Below, piece after piece: positions 22,331-33,263 of a DNA stretch of 64,000 nt (positions are counted from its first letter, which is position 1; every line of letters begins with the position of its first letter). Made by a program: the position numbers and the translations under genes. The DNA comes from Ailanthus altissimus (lineage: Eukaryota; Streptophyta; Magnoliopsida; Sapindales; Simaroubaceae): contig OX327706.1 of the NCBI GenBank assembly GCA_946807835.1, positions 20,201,001 to 20,265,000 of the forward strand, written 5' to 3'. The notes below the pieces were generated by a model. That model ran no database searches. It saw nothing but the letters and a program-made list of their open reading frames with translations, and had not been told where the DNA came from.

Positions 22331-23074
22331 TATTGAAGCGGAAGCAATAAACCCAAGTAATATAATGTAATAATAAGCAATTAAGAATAAACTAGAAAAG
22401 AAGAGTAAGAGAAAGTACACAAAAATTTACGTGGTTCAGTAACTTGCCTACATTTACGACGAATCTAGTTCACACTTCTTTTGTTAAAGAATCACAAGGC
22501 ACTCACAAAATATGTATTTTATAATAAAGAACTCAAAACTCACAAAAAAAACTCTCTCAATTGCACTCACAAAGTCACGTAATTTATTTTTTTTGTAATT
22601 TAGGGTTTTTCTCTTGTGTTTGTGTTGCGATCACTAAGATTCATGTATATAAGTCAATAGATAGCTTTTATATAGGTTTTGGATGACTTAGAGAAACCCT
22701 AAACCAAGTGAGAATCGATTTGGGAAGTCCTAACACACTTAGGATGTGTTTTCTAAACTACGGAGGCTGTTTACCACATTAGCGCCACGGCACTGGCTTC
22801 CTGGCACCACGGTGTTGTACACTAATCGCACTAGCACTGCGACACTAGCCTTCTGGCGTCATGGCGCTGGACATTCTAAATCCAGAGATCCAGCGTTGGG
22901 TTATGGGCACTGCGACGCTGGACATACTGTCTCCAGTGCTGCAGCACCTAGACCTGGGCAATTGCCCTTCATCTTCTTGCTTCCTTTCGCGTCAGTTTTG
23001 CTTCCTCGCATACCTTACGCACTTAGCTTGATCTCAAAATCATATCCTAATGATTTTTAATCAACTTTCTCACA
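22331..23074 (-). repeat. 3' LTR of the minus-strand copia element
   Basis: 744 bp. Contains the TTTACGTGGTTC...CTTGCCTAC block frequent in plant copia LTRs, a TATA box on the minus strand near 22664-22676 and a long GC-rich repeat block at 22779-22950. The next 13 bp (23075-23087) are pyrimidine-rich on the plus strand, the complement of a polypurine tract (AAGAAGGAAA). Confidence 0.9.
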
Positions 23075-23084
23075 AATTTCCTTC

Positions 23085-25458
23085 TTGATTCAAAATCATC
23101 CACGAAGTATCCAAGATTTCCCATTTTCGCATCTTCAATCACCCTCATATAGCAGTGACTCCAGTTAAGTCCTTGTATAAGATGAACTTAACCCAGTTAA
23201 GTCCTTGTATAAGATGAACTTAACCAAGAGCAATAGCTTAATCAACATATCAACAGGATTTTCAGACAATGCAATCTTCATTAGACTAATCTTGTAACTT
23301 TTGATAATCTCTCGAATGTAATGAAATCACATAAAAATGTGTTTAGACCTCTCGTAAAACACTTGATGCTTACTTAGGTGTAACTCTTTTAACCACACTG
23401 ACTATCACAATATACATCAATATTAACTTCTTCAGCAACCATTATCTCTGCGCGTAACCCTTTTAACCACACGACCTCTTTAATAGCTTCTCTAACAACT
23501 ATGTACTTTGCCTGTGGTAAATAGTGTCACCACGTGCTGTAGAACTAATCTCCAACACACACTACACCCAAACACTGTGAATATGTAACCCGTCAGCAAT
23601 CTTCTATTGTCTAGATCACCTGTATAATCTGAGTCAACATATCCTTTTACCATTTCACTCACATTCTTTAGCCTTTTTATACATCAATCTATAATTCGAC
23701 ATTCTCTTGAAATATCTTAAAATCCACTTCACTGCAAGCCAGTAATTCTTACCTAAATTCGCGATGTATCCATTCACCATACTTATAGCTTGTGCTATAT
23801 CCGGTCTCAAGCAAACTATAGCATACATGATGCTCCCTACAGTGTTAGCATATGGTACATTACTCATCTACAGTTTCTTCTCTTCGAATTTCGACGACTG
23901 TGATGCTAAAAGTTTGAAATGCATAGCCAAAGGTGTGGAAATAGGCTTCGCATTGGACATACCAAACTTCTCTAAGATCTTGAGTATATATCGCTGCTGT
24001 GACAAGAAGATAATGCCTCTTCTTTCCCTCACAATGTCCATACCCAATATTCTCTTTGTTACTCTCAAATCCTTTATCTCAAACTCGCTACTTAACTACT
24101 TTTTCAATATTTGTATTTCTTCCATGTCTCTACATGCAAACATGTCATCCACATACAAAAGTAAATACATCATCCCACTACTCAAGTTCTTAAAATACAT
24201 GTATCCATCATACTTCTACTAAATTCACAAGTCATTATAAACTCATCGAATCTCCTATACCATTGTTTGTGAGATTGCTTCAATCCATACAACTTATTTA
24301 GTAAACAAGCATACTCTTTTTTCCCAAGCTCTACAAACCCTTACGGCTGTGCCATATAAATCTCATCTTCAAGCTCTCCATGTAAATTAAGGTTTATACA
24401 TATGGCTAACAGAATCCTAATGGATGTATGCTTGACAACTGAAGAGAATAATATCTCATGAAACTATATCATCTTTCTCTAAGTAAAACGTTGTGCAACT
24501 AACATAGCCTTGAATCTTGTAAGCTCTACTCTCGGTATCCCCTCCTTAACCTTATACACCTACTTGCACCATACTAGTTGTTTTTTAGGTCTATTCACCA
24601 ACTCCTAGGTAATGTTTTTCTTAAGGGAACTATTCTCTTCTTCCATAGTCTGGTGTCATTTTTCTCTATTCTAACTCTTCATTTGCTTGTGCATATCTAA
24701 TTAGTGGATTAATCATTTTCTTTAGCCTATCTCTAGCTAGCTGGTATTCTTCAAGTTCTATTTCAGGAGTCTTGGTCTTTCTTTAGGTAACTTAGAGGAA
24801 CTCGCTGGTGTTATTAACTTATCATCAAGGATCTTCTTATTAAAGTGTTGATCTAAGGGCATATCAGATATACATTCAGGTTCCACTTTAACATCAATTA
24901 ATTCGGGTGTTAATTCTTCCTTGAACACAGAATCTTCTTTCTTGTCTTCTTAAGAGGATTTTAACATCGTTGTTTTATCGAAAGTCACATCACAGCTACT
25001 GATACTCCATAGTGGTGTCAACTCTTTACATCACACCTTTTATCCTTTAATACATTCAGAATACCCTAAGAATATCCCTTTCATAGATTTAGGTTCCAAT
25101 TTGCCTTGCTTCACATGAACAAAAGTTAGGCAGCCAAATAATCTAAAGTGGTCATCCATGAAAAGGTCGTCAAGCCATTTCTCTTAAAGGGTCTTGAAGT
25201 CTATTACTAAAGAGGAACTCCTATTGATCAAGTAACCTGCTGTTATCACAGCTTTACCCAAAAATGACTTGGATATCTTTGCATTAATAAGTATGCATCT
25301 AACATTTTCAAGTAGAGTTTTATTCATCTTCTCAACTATAGCGCCAAGCTTAATCGTTGACTCACCAGTAACGCCTTCACCTTAGCTTCTACAGATTGAA
25401 GTCCTTTGTCCCGTTAAATTTTTCTATCTCATACTTAAGTGCGGCCACGTTTGCTAAG
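23085..25458 (-). pseudogene. Decayed copia pol: integrase, RT and RNase H
   Basis: The integrase end reads VEKMNKTLLENVRCIL and FRLFGCLTFVHVKQGKLEPK (about 25090-25340). RT follows with LVWCKQVYKVKEG and ECACLLNKLYGLKQS-like motifs (around 24290-24560). The RT C-terminus and start of RNase H are the clearest part: ILGMDIVRERRGIIFLSQQR, FGMSNAKPISTPLAMHFKL, and YANTVGSIMYAIVCLRPDIA (23650-24068). The XDD box and most of the protease are not recognisable. Stops and frameshifts throughout. Confidence 0.88.
23161..23224. repeat. 32-bp direct repeat, two units, each partly palindromic
   Basis: The unit CCAGTTAAGTCCTTGTATAA plus GATGAACTTAAC occurs at 23161-23192 and 23193-23224 with no mismatch. 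GTTAAGT near its start and ACTTAAC at its end are inverted. It lies in the 3' untranslated part of the copia element. Confidence 0.9.
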
Positions 25459-25476
25459 AACCAAACTCTGATACTA
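25459..25476 (-). other. Primer-binding site, inner copy
   Basis: On the minus strand TAGTATCAGAGTTTGGTT, a tRNA-iMet-type PBS followed by KYEIEKFNGTKDFN, the conserved start of copia gag. This copy sits beside the duplicated partial LTR. Confidence 0.85.
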
Positions 25477-25917
25477 TTTTGTTGAAGCGGAAGCAATAAA
25501 CCCAAATAATGTAATGCAACAACAAACAATTAAGAATAAACTAAATCTAGGTTCCAATTTGCCTTGCTTCACATGAACAAAAGTTAGGCAGTCAAATATT
25601 CTAAAGTGGTCATCCATAAAAGGGCCGTGTGACCATTTCTCTTATAGAGTCTTGAAGTCTATTACTAAAGAGGGACTCTTATTGATCAAGTAACCTGCTG
25701 TTATTATAGCTTCACCCCAAAATGACTTAGATATCTTTGTATTAATAAGTATGCATCTAACATTTTCAAGTAAAGTTTTATTCATCTTCTCAACTATAGT
25801 GCCAAGCCTAATCGTTGACTCACCAGTAACGCCTTCACCTTAAGCTTCCATAGACTGAAATCCTTCGTCCCGTTAAATTTTTCTATCCCATACTTAGGTA
25901 CGGCCACGTTTGCTAAA

Positions 25918-25935
25918 AACCAAACTCTGATACTA
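25918..25935 (-). other. Primer-binding site, outer copy
   Basis: Same PBS sequence adjoining the full 5' LTR that starts (plus-strand view) at 25939. This would be the functional one by position. Confidence 0.85.
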
Positions 25936-25938
25936 TTT

Positions 25939-26581
25939 TGTTAAAGCGGAAACAATAAACCCAAATAATGTAATGTAGCAACAAACAATTAAGAATAAAC
26001 TAGAGAAGATGAGTAAGAGAAAACACACAAGAATTTACGTGGTTCGGCAACTTGCCTACGTCCACGACGGATCAAAATCACACTTCTTTTATTAATGAAT
26101 CATAAGACACTCACAAAATATACATTTTACAAGAAATAATTCAAAGTGCACAAAGAGCTTTTTCAATTGAACTCACAAAATCACACAATTGATTCCTCTT
26201 AATCTAGGGATTTTTCTCTCTTGTACTTGCATTATGATCACTAAGATTCATGTTTATAAGTAAATAAAGAGCTTTTATATAAGTTTTAGACAACTTAGAA
26301 AAACCCTAAACTAAGTGGAAATCGATTTGAAAAGTTTTAACGTACTTAGGACATCATTCCTAAACTAGAGAGGCTATTTGCCACATTAGCGCTGCGACGC
26401 TGGATATACTGTCTTCAGCACTGCGACGTTCAACTTTTTAGCGCCGCGGCGCCCAGATCTGGGCAGTCACCATTTGTCTTCTCTCCTCCTTTCGAATCCG
26501 TTTCGCTTCCTCGCGTATCTTACACACTTAAACTTGATTACAAAATTATATCTCAATAAATTTTAATCAATTTTTTTCGCA
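25939..26581 (-). repeat. 5' LTR of the minus-strand copia element
   Basis: 643 bp. About 100 bp shorter than the 3' LTR, mainly because the GC-rich block (26387-26465) has fewer repeat-like segments. Minus-strand TATA box near 26275-26285. Confidence 0.88.
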
Positions 26582-27108
26582 AAACCTAGCAAAAAAGGAA
26601 CCCGAAGTTTAGTAATTGGCGAGACATTGATGTGTAGGCCTCAGTGAGAAACCCATTTTGCTTCTCCAAATGCTTGCGTACACAAAACAAGAAATAAAAT
26701 TCAATCCAAACAAAAATCCAAATCCAGTAAATTGATTTCAATAATAACACACATCATTCCGGTGGACTCACTTCAACATCTCTCCGGTGCAACGCGTGTT
26801 CATATTATAGCGTCAAATTTTTGTTGATATGCAACGAACCTAAAGCTTTGTTTTGAAGGTATCAGAAATTCAAACTGCATAGAAATTAAAGCATATAAGA
26901 TTCAGCGAATAAGCACAACCTCACCATATAAAATTCTGATTTTACTTAAAACCAGATACTAATTCTGATTCTAAACCTAAATCCGGATTTAAAAAAAAAT
27001 TTATAAGAACAGAGATGACAAATAAAATTAAACAAGTCACACTTAAAAAAAGGTTGACTGCTAAAACGAGAACAAAAACAAAACAGCTTAACAAACTAAA
27101 AGAAAAGG
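26582..27108. other. Intergenic DNA between copia LTRs
   Basis: Moderate GC content at first (26600-26830), then AT-rich. A 109-codon minus-strand frame at 26942-27271 is Leu/Phe-rich, runs into the neighbouring LTR and is not credible. Confidence 0.35.
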
Positions 27109-27845
27109 TGTTGAAGCGGAAACACACAAACAAGCTAAACAATTCACCCAAGTAATATAATAATGCAGAATAAGTTATTAAAAAATAAAAGAGAGAAAGG
27201 GGTAGAAGAAGAATACACAAAGAATTACGTAGTTCGGCAACTTGCCTACGTCCACGGCGGATCAAGATCACACTCTTCTCTTATTATGAATCACAAGGTA
27301 ACCACAAAGTATGCCTATTACAGGAAAGATCACAAAGAAAACTCTCTCTTGCCCTCTAGGAATTTTCTCTCACAAAGAACCACTAAAAATTATCACTAAG
27401 ATTATTGTTGATCACCAAGATCTCACTAATATCACTATTGATCACAAAGATCACTCTTGATCACAAAGATGACAAGATGTGTTTACAAGCCAATTGATAG
27501 CCTTTATATAGGCCTTGGGACGTCCTAAGTTTTTCCTATACGTGTGGGAGTCGTATTAGGGAGTCTTAGAACAAGTGGGAGACAAAATTAAGACGTTTCC
27601 TAATTTCGGAATACTGTTCCCGCGTCTAGCGCTGCAGCGCTGGGATCTCGTTGCTCCAGCGCTGGCGCGCTTCTGTGAGCGCTGCGGTGATGAGGTTCTG
27701 TTCTGGGCGCCGCGGCGCTGGTCGCCTGGTGCGCCCTTCTTTGTTTTTTGCCTCATTTCGCGTTCGTCTTCGATCAGTGCGCACCCTACACACTTGATTT
27801 GATTCCCAAATTATATTCCAATAATTTTTAATTAATATTCTCACA
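27109..27845 (-). mobile_element. Solo LTR of copia family D, second copy
   Basis: 737 bp beginning TGTTGAAGCGGAAAC and ending TTCTCACA, with a perfect TSD AAAGG at 27104-27108 and 27846-27850. It has the TTACGTAGTTCGGC / CTTGCCTACGTCCACGG block, a minus-strand TATA box (27503-27512) and a GC-rich block at 27620-27735 built of GCGCTGCAGCGCTGG-like segments. Better preserved than the copy at 7212-7859. Confidence 0.92.
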
Positions 27846-28376
27846 AAAGGCTTAATAAACAAACAAAAGTTCATAAATTACCAAACGACGGCCCTAGCGC
27901 TGGCCGACGGAGAGGCGAGTTTGGAGGCATAGCTGTTGCCTGGTTTGTGCGGGAATCGGGAGAATCAATGCAACTTTCATGTTTTCCACCTTTTTCTCTT
28001 TTATTTATATATATATATATATATAAATCTTTTCGGCCAATGAGGTCTTGGTTAGTGGCCTTAAAGTTGTGCCTAATATAGACTTTGTGCCCCAACAAGA
28101 AAATGGGCTAATATTGAAATTAAGCTCATTTTGATGTCTTGATTCTTTAGGCTTTACATACTGAAAAGTAAATGAAGTCTAGAATTCGTGTCTATTAAAA
28201 TGCAAGTCTGCAACCAACTCAGACTAAAATAATATTAAAATTAATTTCCTGTATTGAACATATTCATCCCCAAGTATTGTTATAAATATTCCAATGTAAT
28301 AATTTTATAAGATATTAAAAATAATAAGAATAAAAATCAAGGTTCTTGTATAGGGTGTAAAACAGATTTATTATAT
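27846..28376. other. Intergenic DNA, possible disrupted 5' exon
   Basis: 27870-27960 is GC-balanced and, on the minus strand, encodes PNSPLRRPALGPSFGNL before meeting the solo LTR. It could be a gene start cut by the insertion, but no continuation was identified. A (TA)n run lies at about 28006-28026. Confidence 0.25.
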
Positions 28377-28511
28377 TGGAAGATAATTTTGATGATACAT
28401 GTACTAACTGAGAGGAACCATGCGAGAATCATTGCCCCCACGAATTTTATTTTATTAAGCCACTTAGCTCTCATAGAAGAGAAAGAAGAACATATTGAAT
28501 TCTAGATAATG
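28377..28511 (+). repeat. 5' LTR of the TAT-like element, first segment
   Basis: Matches 47189-47330: GATAATTTTGATGA, then ACTAA(C/T)TGAGAGGAA and GCCCCCAC, TAAGCCACT. Homology breaks near 28500 where a copia LTR begins. Confidence 0.6.
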
Positions 28512-28804
28512 TGTTAACCATGTAAGAACCCTCGCTAATTTATATATAATAAAATTTAAAATTATTTTTAATTGATACTCGAGGGATGTTATGGGTCTTA
28601 TTTATAGACACCCAATATTACCAATCAAGGATTATGTCACTTGAAAGAAATATAACTCTTGATTGGGTTATGTCTCTTATAAGGAATGCATCTTTTAGTT
28701 GAGAGCAAGAGACAAAACCCTTGAATAATACACACCATATATGTACAATATATGTGTGAGATTATATCCTTACATGTTATTATGAATCCAAGCATATTTC
28801 AACA
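28512..28804 (-). repeat. 3' LTR of a truncated copia element
   Basis: 293 bp, TGTTAACC...TTTCAACA in plus-strand view. It is followed by TCTCCCACTTGC, the complement of the copia polypurine tract GCAAGTGGGAGA, which places the element on the minus strand. Confidence 0.75.
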
Positions 28805-28849
28805 TCTCCCACTTGCTTAAATACATATATCTGTTTACTTAATTCTTAA

Positions 28850-29640
28850 CAAACGGTCATTAAAATATAATTACAAACTTTATGTGTATATAATTTAAAT
28901 TATATCTTTATCTGCATTTGTATTAATTTTTTATTTCCTAAGTGACTTCATTTCATAAGATGAAATGCCAACAAGATTAATATACTAGGAGTTAATAATT
29001 CGTACCTAATAATTATTGTCAACTTTTCACTAAACACCTAGTATTATATAAGTTGATTTTAAATACCTTAAATGGATTTTACACTTAAAATAATTATTAT
29101 AATCCTTGTTACCTTGCTAGTGCACTTTATTATCTGACCAATACAATTTATTGTTATTTCCAATTTATAGAGTTTGATTATTGTTTATCTTGAGCATCCT
29201 TAAGATTCTTATAATGACATTTACATACTACATATTCCAACTATACATCTAGATGATTCTTAAACTCATAATAGTCATATGCTCTATGAATTTTTTCAGA
29301 GATAATCATTTAGTCATATGATCGACCAATATTATACACCAAAGAGCACATGGTTGACTTTTCTCCCCTCTCCACTGTATCTTGGATTTAGTGATAATTT
29401 ATATCCATGTGTTTTTCTTTGGAGCTATTAACTCCATTTTTGGCTAAAAAGATAGTAGATTTATATAAAAAAAACACATTAACTAAATCATTAGGTATAT
29501 TTAATTGCATACCGTTCATAAACTTTTTAGCTTATACAACAGTACTTACTATTGTGTTACAAAAAATATATTTTGCTTTCATGATTGATTTTGCATTAAT
29601 ATCACACTTTAATTTACTGATTGCTCTCTCGCCTACTCGA
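28850..29640 (-). pseudogene. Copia RNase H remnant
   Basis: Minus-strand translation in pieces gives SIMKAKYIFCNTIVSTVV, AKKFMNGMQLNIPNDL, STIFLAKNGVNSSKEKHMDI, matching the order of the copia RNase H tail (T.EAEYI, W..KF..GL, KSA...KN...S.SKHIDI). The rest of pol is lost; the fragment ends where Athila-like sequence starts near 29650. Confidence 0.7.
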
Positions 29641-29654
29641 AAGAAATTATTAAG

Positions 29655-29880
29655 GACGTGTTAGTAAAGATGAACAAATTCATCTTCCCCACCGATTTTA
29701 TTGTTCAAAATATAAAAGAAGACAAGGAGATCTCTATCATCCTTGAAAGACCTTTCTTAACCACGGGACATACGATCATTGATGTTCAAAAAGAGAAAAT
29801 GACCATGAGGATACAAGATGACACTGCGACATTTAAAGTCTTCAAGAAAATCAAGTTGTCAATGAAGGTGAAGACTGTTG
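29655..29880 (+). pseudogene. Athila-type protease fragment
   Basis: VLVKMNKFIFPTDFIVQNIK, EDKEISIILERPFLTTGHTI and IDVQKEKMTMRIQDD follow the Athila/TAT pattern VLVKVDKFIFPADFIVLDM...IPIILGRPFLATG..LIDV. An ERPF in place of the usual GRPF and the loss of the N-terminal catalytic Asp segment mark decay. Confidence 0.85.
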
Positions 29881-31872
29881 TAACATTGACATGGTACACC
29901 TAAACACTAAAGAACTCAAGACATGGAGATATTAAATTCTCACATTAAAAAAAAAAGTGTTAAGGCATAGGAAGAGAAGAAAGAAGAAGAAAAAGCAGCA
30001 GTTTGATGAGAGGATAGAAGAAAATGGCACAAAATAACCACTTCACCGGTCTAAGATTCAAGTCTTTTCGGATAAGCACGATAAGAATGAGGCACAATCT
30101 ATTGTCATTGGCTTAATGAAAAAGATGTGGAAGCTAAAAGAAAGGAAGTCTAACATTCTCACATATAAATATGCTTCCATCATTAACTTTGATCATCTAT
30201 AAGAATTTAAAAAAAACCATGTCAAACCAACGACGTTAAATCAAGTGCTTCTTGGGAGGCAACCCAAGTAATTTTTATTTTTATTAGCTTATTTTCAGTA
30301 TTAGTTATGTTAGTTTTTTTTATTTATAGGAATAAATCAGCAAGTCAAGCATTCAAAGAAGCAGCACAAGCAATTGCAAGCGTTAGGAGAAAAGGAACAC
30401 TACAGTTCAATCAATAGACAACACCGTTGCACTGCTTCAACTTCAATTACCAATGGAGTTTTTCTTACTTTTAAGATTATTTTTAGACATGGAAGACAAT
30501 ATCTAATTTAAATTTGGGAGTGAGAAACACATTACTTGTGTTTATATTGCTGCATGCTTTGAATGATTGTCTTGTGGGGTAATTTTTTTAATTTTTTTTA
30601 GTTGTTAAGTTTTGGTTGAGATGATGATCATTAGTCGATGATATAAATTAGAATATTGACTTAATTTATTTTTACAAGTCTTTAAAAATTAATAAATGCT
30701 TGAGATAATTCTTATATCATGATTCTTGAACTGAATTCAAGTTTTTTTTTTATCACTTATTCTCGAGCACAATGAAATAATCATATATTAGTTAAATTTT
30801 TTCCTTAAAAATATTTTTTGCTTAAGTAATACACTACAGTCTTGATGACCAACACTCTAAAACTTGCTTGATTATTACTTGAGATGAAATTCTAAAATTC
30901 ACATGCTTAGGGAAATGACATTAGGCCATTTTTGAACCGATTGAGCCTTTTTAGCCTACCTTATATGTATATTTATCCATAGTCACCCCCATTTGAGCCT
31001 AATTATCTAATTTTTTTTTTCTATTTAACCACATTACAAGCCTAAATAATTTTTACTTATTTATCCTAAAATATACCAGTAGCACCATAAACCTTGAGTT
31101 TACTTAAAAATATTTCTAAAAAACAAAAATTATGGATTTATGAAAAAGGGTACTAAATTGTAAAGCAATAAATCTTGAAAGTGCTTATCAATCTAAGTTT
31201 AGGGGGTACATATAGAAAAAAAAAATAGAAGAGTTTTAAAGCACAATACCCCTAGCTTGAGAAAAAGAAGGAATTCTTTGCGAAAGTGATTACAAGAAAG
31301 ATGAAAATATCATAAGTTTGGAGGAGGTGATAAATCAATGAGGAGAAGGAATTAAGAGGTTTCTAAGTAAAGTCTAAGTGTCCATAGTGTGAGTTATGCT
31401 TCATATTTTTATTCTTATATCCCACCTTGACTTTAGCCTTAAATTACATGCTAATTAAAGTTATAAATATATCCCTAGCATGTGTATTTCTACATTAGTA
31501 AAAAGTAGTATGAACAACAAGATTATGAAAGTGTTATAAATTGAAATATACCAAGACATCATCTTTATATACTTTCTTAAGTATTGAATAAATATATGTT
31601 CTATTTAGCTAATTACTTGCTTATTATGCACACGCACAAGTGATCATTTATAAGGAAGAATGAAGTACTTGATGAATAGTATAAGGATTGTTGAAAGTTG
31701 TTTGTCAATTTCTAAAAAGTCTTGTGGTATTGAACAGCCTATGAGATAATGAAGATGATTATCTAATCAACTTGAGCTTATTTTTAGTTTTTATTTTTGA
31801 GTCATAAATAAGTTGTGAATGTTTTTCCTTATTTTTCTTAAGGAAGAGAAAAATCTTAAGTCTGGGGGTATT

Positions 31873-33263
31873 TGATAAGAGCGTAAAAACACTAGTATGA
31901 TCTGTACCTAAATTTTGTATTTTACTCCAAATAATAAATATTTAGCTATTTAATTGTATTTTTTTTAATCATAAATAGATGCATGACGAAAAATGTGATG
32001 CGTAGGAATAAACGAGAGGCGAATCGGACGTAAAACGAAGAAGTTACACTCAAATTATGAAAGCAAGTACCAGGGCTGGGCGCTGCACTAGGCGCTGCAG
32101 CGCCTAGCTTAATAGCTGAGTGCTAGGGCGCATACAACCCAGCGCCGCGGCATCCGATGATGCTTCCCCAAGTCACATTTTTTGATCTTTGTATCGCCCC
32201 CAACGACAAATAAAAGCCCTTCTCAACTCTCATATTTCAAATTAAATTCGAAGCCCCTCGCCCTTAGAGTTTTTCATACCAACAAAAGTACTCTTTTGAG
32301 GTCAAATACACAAACTTTGGAGAGACAAAAACGTAAAGAAATAATTCACAACACAAAATCAAAGATCAAAGCCAAGAAATTAAGATTCAATATCAAGATT
32401 TAAGTTTCAAGTCAAGATTAAGATAGAAACAATCCAATACATCTTTTTGATTAGTTTTTCTTCTCTTTTATTATTATTAAGTTCTTGTTCTTGTTGTTCT
32501 TCATAGATTGGTTTGATACTTTTTATTTTGTGATAAGATAAACTTGTTATTCTAGGGTTAGACTATGTGAACCTAGTATGTAGTTGGATTTCATTGATTT
32601 TTAGTTTATGAATTTAATTATTATAATTGATTCATTCTATCTTGTGTTTATTGCTTTCATTATACCTTATCAATATTATGAATGATTGAGGAACCATAAT
32701 AAACTCGACGGAGGGATTCGTGTGTTTAGCCTATGATAATTTGATGCATGATCATAGGGTAACAACTATGAATTTTATCTAGGATAGACATATACCTAGG
32801 TGGCATGTATGGTATAATTTAGACTTGATCTTAATGAATTACATTCTGATTTGATTACCATAGACATATAGATGATTGTTAGAATGCGTAATATAGTCAC
32901 TCGACCATCGACAGACGCTTGTGATGAGATTAGTGTCTAAGCCAATCAATTGGTGTTAATTAATTAATTAAGAGGTTAATAAATCCAATGAAATACTAGG
33001 AGATGAGTCAAAACTCTAGATTATCTTTATTTGTGAATTTTACCCTTTTGCTTTTGTTTATGTTGATTTAATTGATAAAATTAGATTAGTTAAATAAATT
33101 ATAAATTTTAGTTTTCTGAATAAAAGTTAAGTAAGTACAATTTTAGTACTTGATTTATAGAATTAGATCGCATAGTCCCCGTGGGATCTATATTTAGACT
33201 TAAAATATTATATTACTTGATACGATACCGTGTGCTTGCGTTTAACTACTATAGCATTAATCA
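31873..33263 (+). repeat. 3' LTR of the Athila-like element
   Basis: 1391 bp from TGATAAGAGCG to ATTAATCA. It contains a GC-rich palindromic block (32068-32155, including GGCGCTGCAGCGCCTAG), an ATAAAAG box at 32209-32216, and the near-terminal GTCCCCGTGGGATC and CGTGTGCTTGCG motifs typical of Athila-group LTRs. Confidence 0.75.

Larger units (their letters stand above)
25093..26008 (-). repeat. 458-bp tandem duplication across the copia 5' region
   Basis: 25093-25550 is repeated as 25551-26008. By eye about 6-7% of positions differ. The unit contains part of integrase, the gag start, the PBS and about 63 bp of LTR. The junction shows TAGGTTCC microhomology (GATTTAGGTTCC against AATCTAGGTTCC). 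As a result the element has two PBS copies and a partial extra LTR end at 25480-25545. Confidence 0.92.
22331..26581 (-). mobile_element. Ty1/copia LTR retrotransposon, internally deleted and rearranged (family D)
   Basis: A minus-strand element bounded by LTRs at 25939-26581 (5') and 22331-23074 (3'). The 5-bp flanks AAATC (22326-22330) and AAACC (26582-26586) are a TSD with one transition. Inside, on the minus strand, are the PBS, the first codons of gag, then integrase sequence joined directly to gag, followed by RT and RNase H remnants, all with stops. A 458-bp tandem duplication includes the PBS and the LTR end. It cannot be autonomous. Confidence 0.9.
29650..33263 (+). mobile_element. 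Truncated Athila-like Ty3/gypsy element
   Basis: Plus-strand fragment with the C-terminal half of the protease (29655-29880), the TTGGGAGGCAACCCAAG signature typical downstream of pol in Athila-group elements (30252-30268), a TCTGGGGGTA polypurine tract (31861-31870) and a 3' LTR (31873-33263). The 5' LTR, gag, RT and integrase are missing. Together with the adjoining copia fragment it splits the left LTR of the TAT-like element. Confidence 0.75.

Noticed and set aside
23764..24222. 152-codon plus-strand open frame
   Set aside because: Antisense of the copia RT/RNase H remnant, whose minus-strand translation gives clear family motifs.
26942..27271. Leu/Phe-rich minus-strand frame resembling a membrane protein
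   Set aside because: Crosses the boundary into the solo LTR at 27109 and reads A-rich plus-strand DNA; no start or splice support.
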